Source: Kiritimatiellia bacterium
Lineage (GTDB): Bacteria; Verrucomicrobiota; Kiritimatiellia; CAIVKH01
Reading direction: 5' to 3'
Assembly (NCBI GenBank): GCA_025054615.1
Contig: JANWZO010000001.1
Span: 62,001-126,000, forward strand
DNA length: 64,000 nucleotides
In this document: positions 37,341 to 46,002 of the stretch, piece by piece
Layout of the letters: each line of letters opens with the position of its first letter
How positions within the stretch are numbered: the first letter of the stretch is position 1
The notes under the pieces: model-generated
Told to the model about the DNA's origin: nothing
Databases searched by the model: none
Seen by the model: the letters and a program-made list of their open reading frames with translations, nothing else
Position numbers and translations under genes: made by a program

Positions 37341-38279
37341 ATGAAAGGAATCTTTTCCGCGATCGCCTTGATCGCAGCCGTGGCGGCGGCCGCTGCATCG
37401 GATACGCCAATTCGGGCCCTGGTGCTGGATTTTGAGGACCGCACTGGCCAGATCGGCGATTCCCTCCTCGGCGGCTCGGTTTCGCGAGACGCCCTGGCAG
37501 AGAAGGGCGCATTTCTCGTCGGAAAGGCCTTCGCGAATCGGCCCGAATTCAACCTAGTGGATCGCCGGGATTTTCTGCGGCAGCTCGAGAGGAGCGTGCC
37601 TATGGATGAAGGCCGGCCCACACCGGTCCGCCCATCATTTTTGCAGGCCGCTCAATCGCTACGAGCCGATGTGGTGATCCGAGGATCACTCTTGAGCGTT
37701 TCACCCGGCAAGCAGTTGATCCATCAGGGGGGTTATGAGACAGAGCTGGCCACTTTCAGCGTTCGAGTTGGACTCGAAGCGCTAGACGCTCGGGATGGCT
37801 CGATTATTGCCGCTAAGGACGGTGTGGTGCGACGGCAAATCCGGCAGACCGAGGCCATGGCGACATTCCTTGGAGAAGACGATCTACTCGAGATGATGGA
37901 GCAGGCGCTGAATCAAGCGGTGCCCGCCATAGAGCGTGCGCTCACGGAACGCGCCCAAGCCGCTCGAAGCCGGCCGACGGCGCGCCTGTCGGTCCGAACG
38001 AGCGCCGATCCCGCTTTGGTGGAAGTGGACGGCGTGCTCGTCGGCGCCACGCCTATCGAGGGCCTCAATTTGTACCAGGGTGACCATGTGCTGGCGATCT
38101 CGCGGCCGGGCTATCAGACGGTGACCAAACGCATCCTGCTGGAGCGGGACACCTCAATCGAAGTCCCCATGTTGCGAGACCAACTGACGGCCGATGAGCT
38201 CAAAGAACTTTACGAAAAAATGCAGTTGAACCTGATCCGCGTTGAACCGGGTCTCATCCTTCGCCAGGTCATTCCGTGA
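37341..38279 (+). CDS. Exported protein with CsgG/LpoB-like and PEGA domains
   Basis: 312 residues from the ATG at 37341, with a GGAG a few bases upstream. A signal peptide (about 1-20), then a domain like the CsgG/LpoB-type lipoprotein-associated fold (IRALVLDFEDRTGQIGDSLLGGSVSRDALAEKGAF, about 22-200), then a PEGA domain (LSVRTSADPALVEVDGVLVGATPIEGL...GYQ, about 215-285). PEGA domains mediate surface or cell-wall interactions. The stop overlaps the start of the repeat protein by four bases (GTGA), so it is the first gene of a three-gene operon. Confidence 0.78.
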   Translation: MKGIFSAIALIAAVAAAAASDTPIRALVLDFEDRTGQIGDSLLGGSVSRDALAEKGAFLVGKAFANRPEFNLVDRRDFLRQLERSVPMDEGRPTPVRPSFLQAAQSLRADVVIRGSLLSVSPGKQLIHQGGYETELATFSVRVGLEALDARDGSIIAAKDGVVRRQIRQTEAMATFLGEDDLLEMMEQALNQAVPAIERALTERAQAARSRPTARLSVRTSADPALVEVDGVLVGATPIEGLNLYQGDHVLAISRPGYQTVTKRILLERDTSIEVPMLRDQLTADELKELYEKMQLNLIRVEPGLILRQVIP

Positions 38280-40198
38280 TCCGGATGCGACCCGGCCTTC
38301 GCACGGTCCTTGCCGCATCCGTTGTCATAGGGGGCGTCCTCACTGCACGCGCTATCAACCTTAGCGAGCCGGAAGCACTAGCCTTACACAGAGCGTTGGC
38401 CGCGCTCAACGCATCCGAAGCAGACCTCGGTTTCCAGAAAGACGTGGCCGAGCCGCTCGACGCCTTCGATTGGATCCGCCGCGCGCTGCATGACCCGCTG
38501 GCGCTGAATCGGGCGGGCCAGACACTGCTGGACACCGCACAGCTCAAGGATCCCGAGGCGCTCTGGGAGCTGGCGAGGACGCTGATGGAACTTGAACGCG
38601 CCGATAGTGAGACGCCTCCGGAGATGGACACCGATGTTCTCGCCCGCATCCCTGACCAGTTTCGTCCCGCGCTGAGTCGGTTTATTCGCGAAGCGCGGCG
38701 GGCTGAATCGCTCATCGAGCGCGCCCTTCAGCCGCTTTCGGATGATGAAAAACAACGGCTTGCGGCGACCGCGCTTGGCGGGGCATTCCGTCTTCGCGAC
38801 GATGCCGAAGCCAGGGTGTCGTTCACGCGGGCCGGAATCGGAGAAGCCGCCATCGAGGCACAGATCCGGAGCATAGATGAGCTCGATGCGCGACCCGCCG
38901 GCGAGGCCTTCATCCGGACCGGATTGCGCTTTGGCCATGCCGTCGCGCTAGAAGCCGGCCGGATCGCGCACCGCGCGGCGCGTGAACTCGCCGAGGCCGC
39001 GGCAACCATATCCGACTGGCCGGAACAAACCCTGATCCTCGACGTGCCTGCATTCGGACGAATCGTCCTCCTTGGGACGCAGGAATCGTCCTTCTCCGAA
39101 ACCGCTCCGCTGATCATCGCGCCCCGCGGAAGTCAGCGATACACCGGACTCGCCGGCGCCGCCAACGGCCTGGCGGGCAGCCCACTCAGCGTGCTCATCG
39201 ATCTGGAGGGTAATGACGTCTACGAATCGCGCGATCTGATGGGCGCGGCGGGCGGCCTGTTCGGTGTCGCTGTCGTGGTCGACCGGGCGGGGGACGACAC
39301 TTGGCGGTTGGCCCATACAGGTCTTGGCTGCGGGATTTGGGGCGCGGGGATCCTCGAGGATCAGGACGGCCACGACCGTTACGAGGCCGCCACCTTCTCC
39401 CAAGGGGCCGCACTCTCCGGCGTCGGGCTTCTGATCGACAACTCGGGAAACGACCGCTACGCCGTGGGCCACCACGGCCAGGGATTCGCCGGATGGCGGG
39501 GATTTGGGCTTTTGATCGACGGAAACGGACAGGATGAGTATTTCGCCGGAGGCCGGGAACCTGACCACGAACGAAATCCCCATCGTTTCCTAAGCCTCGC
39601 CCAAGGGTTTGCCATCGGCCCGCGGCCCTTCGCTGGGGGCGGTGTTGGGGCTCTGGTCGATCTCGCTGGGAACGATGTCTACCTCGCCGATGTGTTCGGG
39701 CAGGGCGCGAGTTACTATTATGCGGCGGGTCTGCTCATCGATGTCGGCGGGCATGACCTGTATGTCACGCACCATTACGGGCAAGGTTGCGGAATCCACC
39801 TTAGCCTCGGGCTCCTCGCGGACCTCGAGGGCGACGACCGCTATCTCGGCGGAATCCTGGCGCAAGGAGCGGCCCACGACTTTGCGGTTGGGTTCCTGCT
39901 CGACCGCGCCGGCCGCGACACCTATGCGGCCGACCGCCACGCGCAGGGCCACGGCATGAACAATTCCGTTGGAATTCTCATTGATTCCTCGGGCGATGAC
40001 GTCTACGGAGCGCGCGAGGCGGAGACTGCGCAAGGAGTTGGGAACACCGGAGGATTCCGCGAATCGGGCAGTCTCGGTCTGTTGCTGGACCTTGCGGGAC
40101 ACGACCAGTACTCCTCCGGAGCACGGGACGGCGCGATCGCCATCCGCGCCCTCTATGGTGCCCTCCTCGACGATCCAGCGGGGGTGGACGGTGATTAA
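38276..40198 (+). CDS. Exported protein with eleven DxxGxDxY...QG repeats
   Basis: 640 residues starting at a GTG (or an ATG three codons later, 38285), with a signal peptide (about 1-24). Residues about 25-300 are alpha-helical. From about residue 305 to the end come eleven units of 25-27 residues of the form D-x-x-G-x-D-x-Y-x(5,6)-QG-x(6)-G-x-L-L, for example DNSGNDRYAVGHHGQG and DVGGHDLYVTHHYGQG. The regular Gly/Asp/Tyr spacing suggests a parallel beta-roll or solenoid, possibly calcium-binding like RTX repeats, but the units are longer. I do not recognise the family. It overlaps both neighbours, so translation is coupled. Confidence 0.75.
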   Translation: MIRMRPGLRTVLAASVVIGGVLTARAINLSEPEALALHRALAALNASEADLGFQKDVAEPLDAFDWIRRALHDPLALNRAGQTLLDTAQLKDPEALWELARTLMELERADSETPPEMDTDVLARIPDQFRPALSRFIREARRAESLIERALQPLSDDEKQRLAATALGGAFRLRDDAEARVSFTRAGIGEAAIEAQIRSIDELDARPAGEAFIRTGLRFGHAVALEAGRIAHRAARELAEAAATISDWPEQTLILDVPAFGRIVLLGTQESSFSETAPLIIAPRGSQRYTGLAGAANGLAGSPLSVLIDLEGNDVYESRDLMGAAGGLFGVAVVVDRAGDDTWRLAHTGLGCGIWGAGILEDQDGHDRYEAATFSQGAALSGVGLLIDNSGNDRYAVGHHGQGFAGWRGFGLLIDGNGQDEYFAGGREPDHERNPHRFLSLAQGFAIGPRPFAGGGVGALVDLAGNDVYLADVFGQGASYYYAAGLLIDVGGHDLYVTHHYGQGCGIHLSLGLLADLEGDDRYLGGILAQGAAHDFAVGFLLDRAGRDTYAADRHAQGHGMNNSVGILIDSSGDDVYGAREAETAQGVGNTGGFRESGSLGLLLDLAGHDQYSSGARDGAIAIRALYGALLDDPAGVDGD

Positions 40199-41060
40199 AC
40201 TGGTCGCCTGCATCATGTTCGTGCTGATCGCCGCGGAGCCCTCACCCGCCGGTCCTGATTACGACGAGCTGTTACGGCGCGCTCTGCAATATGGCGATAC
40301 GCCGGCGCGCCGCGCCGAAAAAGAAGCAGCCCGCAAAGAATTGGATGCACTCGGCGCCGACGCATTGCGCGCCATGGTAGACCGGATGCACATGGAGAAT
40401 CTGATGCTGCATGTGGTCGCGCATGAGTTTGTCGAGCGGCAAGTTCCGGCCGCCGAGGGCATCCCGGTGCTGCGGAGCGGATTGGATTCCCCCCATGAGC
40501 AGACCCGGCGCGCCTGTGCGTTCCTACTCGGTCTCTATCCGCGGGACGACGAGTCCATCCCCCGCCTGCTGCGGATGCTGGACGTCGAGCGGGAGCGAAA
40601 TGCCGCGCTGAGAACGCTGGGTCTCTGGCGAGTCGAAGAGGCACATGCGCGCGCAAGAGGTCTCCTCGCGGCCGACGCCGAACGTACCCGAATCGCGGCG
40701 GCAAACGCGCTCGCGCGATTCCGTTCTCGCGCGGACATCGACGCACTGCTTGACGCGCTCGGCGACTCCTCAATCCTCGTGCGAAACGCCGCGGCCCGCG
40801 CATTACTCGAGATCGGCGCTCCTGCGAAGCCTTCCGTGCGCCGAGCAATTCGACGGGCCGAGGGCGCCCGGTTGCGTGAACTGATCCGACTTGCGGGCAT
40901 CTGGAGAGATCGCGCGGCGAAGCGGGACCTCGCGCGGCTGAGCCGCCATCCCGATCCGCAGATCCGTGCCGACGCGAGATGGGCTCTCTCCCGAATCGAC
41001 AGATCCCAGCCGCCCCGCGATCGTCTTGTGGACCCGCAATTTTACGGCCGCATTCGTTGA
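40191..41060 (+). CDS. Exported HEAT-repeat protein
   Basis: 289 residues from the GTG at 40191, overlapping the end of the repeat protein gene by eight bases. A short signal peptide (about 1-20) is followed by helical repeats: PVLRSGLDSPHEQTRRACAFLLGL, LLRMLDVERERNAALRTLGLWRV, RTRIAAANALARFRSRADIDALLDALGDSSILVRNAAARALLEIGAPA, and more. These are HEAT/PBS-lyase-like repeats and act as protein-binding scaffolds. Third gene of the PEGA operon; a partner for the repeat protein is plausible but unproven. Nothing clear follows in the 99 bases to the GH26 gene. Confidence 0.75.
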   Translation: MIKLVACIMFVLIAAEPSPAGPDYDELLRRALQYGDTPARRAEKEAARKELDALGADALRAMVDRMHMENLMLHVVAHEFVERQVPAAEGIPVLRSGLDSPHEQTRRACAFLLGLYPRDDESIPRLLRMLDVERERNAALRTLGLWRVEEAHARARGLLAADAERTRIAAANALARFRSRADIDALLDALGDSSILVRNAAARALLEIGAPAKPSVRRAIRRAEGARLRELIRLAGIWRDRAAKRDLARLSRHPDPQIRADARWALSRIDRSQPPRDRLVDPQFYGRIR

Positions 41061-41159
41061 GGGCGCCACGGCTTCGGGTCGGCGGATCCGCAATTCAGGA
41101 CGAAAATTCGGCAATCTCACGCATGGCGTTCCGCGGCCCACCTCCGCGATGATCACTAC

Positions 41160-43763
41160 ATGAATCGAATCCCATTCTATTCGATCGCCGTCTACCTCTT
41201 CGCTGCTTTTTCGCTAAACGTCTCCGCGCTCGCCCAGTCCAACTTGCTCCTGAATCCCGGATTCCAATTGGGCCCTGACGGAACCACCAACGCATCGCCC
41301 TCGGCCCTTCATTGGCAAGCCTGGGGAGAAACGAGCCGTGAAAATTGGGGCTCCCACGACGCAGACGGCTGGCTGGCAACGATGCACGGCTGGTACGGCA
41401 CGAACTTCAGCGGCTGGTATCAAGACGTCCCGGCGACCGGCGGCCTGTGGTACATTCTGAGCGGTTATTTCTATGCCGAGACAAACTATGTGTATTCGTC
41501 GATCGAGCTGAAGCTCGAATTTCTAGACGCGGGCATGGGCATGATCGCGGCGCATACTACCCGCGTTACGGGCGTCACAAATGCATGGACCTATTATGAA
41601 GTTGAGGGCAACGCCCCATCGAATGCCGCGTGGGCTCGCGCCGTGGCCGCGGCAACCGGTCAGGGAACGACCGGCGTTCTTCTGATGGATAATTTCGAGC
41701 TGACATCAAGAGCGCGTCCAACTCGTGCGAAACTCGAGCCCGCGCGCGGCGTGCTGACGGGCGTGAATCTCGACTGGGGCAGCCAATATGCGGGACAGTT
41801 CAACGGGATGGTCGGCTGGGATCATGTGATCTTCGTCGACTTTACGTATTTTCCCTCTGCAAGCGGGTATGGCCACCTCGACAGCCACGTGGGGCAAGTG
41901 CGGGAGGCTCAAGGGATTTACATGATCACCTTGGAGCCGATGGGCGGACTCGAGACGGTCAACGCGAGCAATTGCGCTGTATTTGCTGGATGGTGCGCCT
42001 GGTGGAATGCGCAGGGTGTGCCGATCATGGTCCGATTCGCGCATGAAATGAACGGAGACTGGTACCCGTGGCGCATGCGCCCGCAGCTTTATCGCGAAAA
42101 GTTCCGCCTGATGGCTCAGACCATCCGTTCGATCGCGACCAATACTGTCATGATCTGGGCGCCAAACGAAGCGACAGGTTACCCCTTCAGCACCTTCATT
42201 GGCATGACTCGTGCGACCTATACGAATGGATATGGTACACTGGCTGACTGGGTCCTTCTCGACAGCAACGGTGACGGCGTATTGAACAATCCCGGCGTGC
42301 TGAATGACGACCCGTACAGCCCGTTTTACCCTGGCGACCAGTATGTCGACTGGGTCGGCATGACGCTTTACCACTGGGGCCAGGTCTATCCCTGGTGGTA
42401 CAATTGCACGCCCGAAGCGCGAAAATTCGCCCACAACCTGACGGGCAACTATAACGGCCCTAACGGCGGCGACCTCACCTGGCTGCCCGACTTCTACGCA
42501 GACTGGGCCGAGGGCCGAGGGAAACCCCTCATCATCGCGGAAACGGCCGCCTACTTTCGGCCTGGCGCGCCGAACCCTCCCAATCCGGCTTGGCCGCCCG
42601 GGCAAACCACGAACGAATTCGAGATCAAGCGCCTATGGCTGGATCAGGTGTATAACATCCACGGCGACACAACCAACGCGCTCGACATCTCGGTCCACTT
42701 CCCCCGCATCAAGGCTATAAACTGGTTCAACTGGTACAAAATCGAAGCCGAGGCGCAAAACAGCTATGTCAACTGGACCGTCACCTCGAACCCCGCTGTG
42801 CGCGCCGAATACCTCAACCGCTTGCGCGCGGCGCAGGGCAATCAGCGGTATTTCCTCCACGCAAGCGACCTGCGCGGCCTGGTCTACGGCTGGAACTACT
42901 CGTTTGACGGATGGGCCACCGGCGGGCCGCCCTTTGCCGTCAGCCTCTCGACCAACAGCCCTTATGAAGGGTCCAAGTGCCTCCGCGTCGACTACACAGC
43001 GCCCACTTGGCCGTACGGCGTGACCGTCGCGTGCGATCTCGCTGCGATGAGCGACCCGTGGACACCGTGGTCCTCGAACAATGCCATCTACCTCCGCGTC
43101 AAGGTCATGCCCGGCACGGATTGGACGTCTGTCCGCCTCATCTTCCAGAGCGCCGAATCCTCTTGGAATCCTTTGGCCACGACCTCCTGCCCGCCGGACG
43201 GCGCCTGGCACACACTGATCTTTCCTTACAACTGGTCCCTCCACGACAGCAGTGCGTGGCTGAACATCTTCCTGAACCTCGATGTGCCCACCAATGCCAA
43301 TGCGACGATTTATCTCGACGCATTCGAAGTGGTGACCGACACCGACCTCGACGGCCTTCCGCTGGGCGCCGATCCGGATGACGACGGCGACGGAATGGCG
43401 GACGACTGGGAGACAGCCTATGGATTGAATCCTCGCGATCCGACTGACGCATCCCTCGACCCCGATCTTGATGGCGCCTCGAATCTGTCGGAGTTTATCG
43501 CGAATACCAATCCCCTCGACCCCACTTCATTTCTTAGAATCTCCGCCACCTCCGCAACCGGCGGGGTCTGGTCAATTCGATGGCTCGGGCAGACCGGCGT
43601 GCAGTACCGCGTCTTCGCTACGGACCAGCTTCAAACAGGCGGATGGTCGGCGGTGTGGGGTCCCTCGAACGGATACGGCGGGCTTTTGGAGTATTCGTCC
43701 CCATTCACGGCGACGACCCGATTTTTCCGGGTCGGCGCGGGACGGATCGGCTGGCCTCCGTAG
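41160..43763 (+). CDS. Secreted GH26 glycoside hydrolase (beta-mannanase-like) with accessory domains
   Basis: 867 residues with a signal peptide (about 1-26, ALA-Q). Domain order: jelly-roll carbohydrate-binding-like module (27-185), GH26 catalytic domain (about 200-570) and a second beta-sandwich module (about 580-725). Then come a calcium-type Asp-rich stretch like thrombospondin-3/dockerin repeats (about 728-790) and a C-terminal beta domain ending TTRFFRVGAG. The acid/base Glu is E296 in VRFAHEMNGDWYPW and the nucleophile is E461 in IIAETAAY, both GH26 hallmarks. Family members act on beta-mannans and related glucans; the substrate here is not decided by sequence. The gene may belong to polysaccharide utilisation. 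Confidence 0.85.
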   Translation: MNRIPFYSIAVYLFAAFSLNVSALAQSNLLLNPGFQLGPDGTTNASPSALHWQAWGETSRENWGSHDADGWLATMHGWYGTNFSGWYQDVPATGGLWYILSGYFYAETNYVYSSIELKLEFLDAGMGMIAAHTTRVTGVTNAWTYYEVEGNAPSNAAWARAVAAATGQGTTGVLLMDNFELTSRARPTRAKLEPARGVLTGVNLDWGSQYAGQFNGMVGWDHVIFVDFTYFPSASGYGHLDSHVGQVREAQGIYMITLEPMGGLETVNASNCAVFAGWCAWWNAQGVPIMVRFAHEMNGDWYPWRMRPQLYREKFRLMAQTIRSIATNTVMIWAPNEATGYPFSTFIGMTRATYTNGYGTLADWVLLDSNGDGVLNNPGVLNDDPYSPFYPGDQYVDWVGMTLYHWGQVYPWWYNCTPEARKFAHNLTGNYNGPNGGDLTWLPDFYADWAEGRGKPLIIAETAAYFRPGAPNPPNPAWPPGQTTNEFEIKRLWLDQVYNIHGDTTNALDISVHFPRIKAINWFNWYKIEAEAQNSYVNWTVTSNPAVRAEYLNRLRAAQGNQRYFLHASDLRGLVYGWNYSFDGWATGGPPFAVSLSTNSPYEGSKCLRVDYTAPTWPYGVTVACDLAAMSDPWTPWSSNNAIYLRVKVMPGTDWTSVRLIFQSAESSWNPLATTSCPPDGAWHTLIFPYNWSLHDSSAWLNIFLNLDVPTNANATIYLDAFEVVTDTDLDGLPLGADPDDDGDGMADDWETAYGLNPRDPTDASLDPDLDGASNLSEFIANTNPLDPTSFLRISATSATGGVWSIRWLGQTGVQYRVFATDQLQTGGWSAVWGPSNGYGGLLEYSSPFTATTRFFRVGAGRIGWPP

Positions 43764-43793
43764 GCTGCAGAATCGCCCGCCGGATGATGCAGC

Positions 43794-44561
43794 TCACGTC
43801 CCGTCTGACCGCTTGACGCTGCGTAGAGCGGCACGCTGTGCGGCGAACAGTCGGCGCAACCCGCGGCTGGCCACCGCGAGCAAGGCTTCCAACTGGTCTC
43901 GCGTGAAGGGTTCCTCCTCGGCGGTCCCCTGGATTTCAACCCATCGGCCCCGCGACGTCATCACGATGTTCATGTCGACCTCGCAGGCGACGTCCTCTTC
44001 ATAGTTCAAATCAAGAACAGGCCGTCCACCGACGATCCCGACGCTGACCGCCGCCACCGCCTCCCGCAGCGGATCGGCCGTGAGTTTTCCCTCGCGCAAC
44101 AGGCGATCCACCGCTAGGCGCGCGGCAACCCAAGCCCCCGTGATCGAGGCCGTCCGTGTCCCGCCGTCCGCCTGCAGCACATCGCAGTCGAACCAGAGCG
44201 TCCGCGGGCCGAGCAGATTCAGATCGATCACGGCGCGTAGTGAGCGGCCGATCAGGCGCTGGATTTCCTGCGTGCGGCCGCTGATTTTTCCGCTGGACAC
44301 CTCGCGCTTGGTCCGCTCCGGCGTCGAATACGGCAGCATGCTGTATTCCGCGGTGACCCAGCCGCCCTCGACCTTCTGCTTTTTCATCCAGGCGGGGACG
44401 TCTTCCTCCACCATCACCGCGCAAAGGACTCGCGTGTTGCCCATGGCAATCAGCGCGGATCCAGCAGCATTCGGCGCGGGGTTCAGCTCAATCGTTACGG
44501 GCCGCAACTCGCCGGGTTTCCGCCCGTCGGCCCGGCGGGCGTTTCGAAGGTTCATGGTCAT
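43794..44561 (-). CDS. rph: Ribonuclease PH
   Basis: 255 residues from the ATG at 44561, which has GGAAG about seven bases upstream; the frame opens at a TTG (44576). Phosphorolytic 3'-5' exoribonuclease that trims tRNA 3' ends. The RNase PH core is intact, including NARRADGRKPGELRPV, the phosphate-binding EYSMLPYSTPERTKRE and the conserved DCDVLQADGGTRTASITGA. It is convergent with the GH26 gene and separated by 30 bases. It follows the unknown 421-residue protein. Confidence 0.95.
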   Translation of the reverse strand: MTMNLRNARRADGRKPGELRPVTIELNPAPNAAGSALIAMGNTRVLCAVMVEEDVPAWMKKQKVEGGWVTAEYSMLPYSTPERTKREVSSGKISGRTQEIQRLIGRSLRAVIDLNLLGPRTLWFDCDVLQADGGTRTASITGAWVAARLAVDRLLREGKLTADPLREAVAAVSVGIVGGRPVLDLNYEEDVACEVDMNIVMTSRGRWVEIQGTAEEEPFTRDQLEALLAVASRGLRRLFAAQRAALRSVKRSDGT

Positions 44562-44603
44562 GGGTTCATCTTCCAAATCAAACGTGGGAAGGGCTAGCCG
44601 AAT

Positions 44604-45869
44604 CTAGGAAGGACCGGTCGCCCAACGGTCCCGAAGGGCTTGCACTTCCGCCGGCTCGGCCGCGCGCCAGCGGCCCGTCCGCACGCGGAATTCCGCCGCG
44701 CCGGGCCGCATGAAGAAACTGGTCACATGCCGGCCCTCATCGGTGAAGGCGTGTGTCCGCCCCTTCGGTCCTGCAACGACAAACGTTTGCGCCTTCAGGT
44801 CGTAAAAAATGGCTTCGTCCTTTGAAGCCAGCGCGTCTTCGATCGCCTTGGGCACTGGCCGCTGCTCGGCTCGACGAATTTCCGCATGGCGGGTGCGCCG
44901 CTGCGCCTGGCGAGCTCCGCGTTCCAGGGCATCCGCCAATCGATGAAGCACCCCCGGCACACGCTGAAGAATCTTCCGCGCCGCGTCCATGTCGCCCCGT
45001 TCGCGGGCGGCTCGAGCGCCGGCTTCCAACGCCGCCACCTCGCGGCGCGCCCGCATCTGCGCGCGAAAAAGAGCCATCGGCGCACTGCCGCCTATCCACG
45101 CATCGAAACCTACACCATCCGGCATGGCGGCCAGGGTGTTGAGCTGCAGTCGAAATTCGCCCTTGGCCCCGCGCGATTCCACAACCTGAAACGTGACCGC
45201 CAATCGCTCAGGCGCCTCCTGCGCCGCACCCGCCGCGCGGGGCGCCTCGAAATACCCCGCCACCACCTGGCCCAGCACTGCGTAGGTCTTCGAAGCGCGG
45301 CCGAACGCCGTCAACTGCTCGCCGCGCACCTCGCGCCCGTATTGCATACCCGCCAAAACCGCTGGCGGCCGGCCGAACAGTTCATCGACTCGCGGATGTC
45401 GAACCCGCAGCAGGGCTTGGGGCAACTCCTCCCATGTCGGCCGACCGGCCGCGTCGTACCCCGCGAAAACCGACCTCGGCGTAGGCGGCCGCGCATGCTC
45501 GCAGTCTGTGCGCTCGCAGCGGTAGCAGTAGACCGATCCCCTCACAAACCCGAGACGCGCAGCTTGAGCGTCTGCCAACTGCTCCGCCAGTTGCTCCGGA
45601 AGCGGCGGTTCAAACGAGAGCGCCCATTTCTCTGCCGGACGCAGCCGTACCCGCAGGACGAGCGAGAGGTCGCCCTCTGGCGCTCGAGCCCCGTACTGGT
45701 CTGCAAACAGATCGCGCACAAGCGTCCGTAAGGCATCCGCGACCGAGCGGGATCTCCGCTCCGTCCGGCTAAGCCTCCGCGGGTCCGATCCGGAAGCGGC
45801 GCCATTCTGCCCGTCGGGCGCCGGGCTAGTGCCCAGCTCTCCGGCGGTCTCGTAGGTCTCATTTTCCAT
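44604..45869 (-). CDS. Hypothetical protein with a Cys-Cys-Cys-His cluster
   Basis: 421 residues, no signal peptide. A zinc-finger-like cluster CYRCERTDCEH lies at about residues 113-123 (C-x2-C-x4-C-x-H, close to but not the standard SWIM pattern CxC...CxH). The middle is Arg/Ala-rich and helical (about 265-340), and the C-terminus is beta-like. I do not recognise the family. It sits between tsaB (133 bases upstream) and rph (42 bases downstream), in a set of tRNA-related genes, so RNA binding is an idea only. The ATG itself lies in a half-palindrome of array D. Confidence 0.65.
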   Translation of the reverse strand: MENETYETAGELGTSPAPDGQNGAASGSDPRRLSRTERRSRSVADALRTLVRDLFADQYGARAPEGDLSLVLRVRLRPAEKWALSFEPPLPEQLAEQLADAQAARLGFVRGSVYCYRCERTDCEHARPPTPRSVFAGYDAAGRPTWEELPQALLRVRHPRVDELFGRPPAVLAGMQYGREVRGEQLTAFGRASKTYAVLGQVVAGYFEAPRAAGAAQEAPERLAVTFQVVESRGAKGEFRLQLNTLAAMPDGVGFDAWIGGSAPMALFRAQMRARREVAALEAGARAARERGDMDAARKILQRVPGVLHRLADALERGARQAQRRTRHAEIRRAEQRPVPKAIEDALASKDEAIFYDLKAQTFVVAGPKGRTHAFTDEGRHVTSFFMRPGAAEFRVRTGRWRAAEPAEVQALRDRWATGPS

Positions 45870-45956
45870 CGCGCAAAATTTCCATGGGATGGAAATCTCA
45901 AAAAAATTTTTTCCATCGCATGGAACTTTTCAAAGCCGTTTTTCCATAGAATGGAA
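45864..45956. repeat. Palindrome array D (three full copies and one half-site)
   Basis: Perfect-arm copies at 45880-45894, 45911-45925 and 45942-45956, with a left half-site TTCCA at 45864-45868. Centres lie at 45871, 45887, 45918 and 45949, so spacings are 16, 31 and 31 bp. The array fills much of the 133-bp gap between the tsaB stop and the unknown 421-residue protein, both on the minus strand. The half-site overlaps the ATG of the latter gene. Confidence 0.82.
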
Positions 45957-46002
45957 TTTTCGGCGAGAGGGCCCAGGTTCCGCTTGGCAACGGACCGCCG
46001 GT

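Noticed and set aside
43764-43793. Inverted repeat GCTGCA...TGCAGC exactly filling the gap between GH26 and rph
   Set aside because: Six-pair stem with an 18-base loop and no T-run; likely chance in GC-rich DNA.
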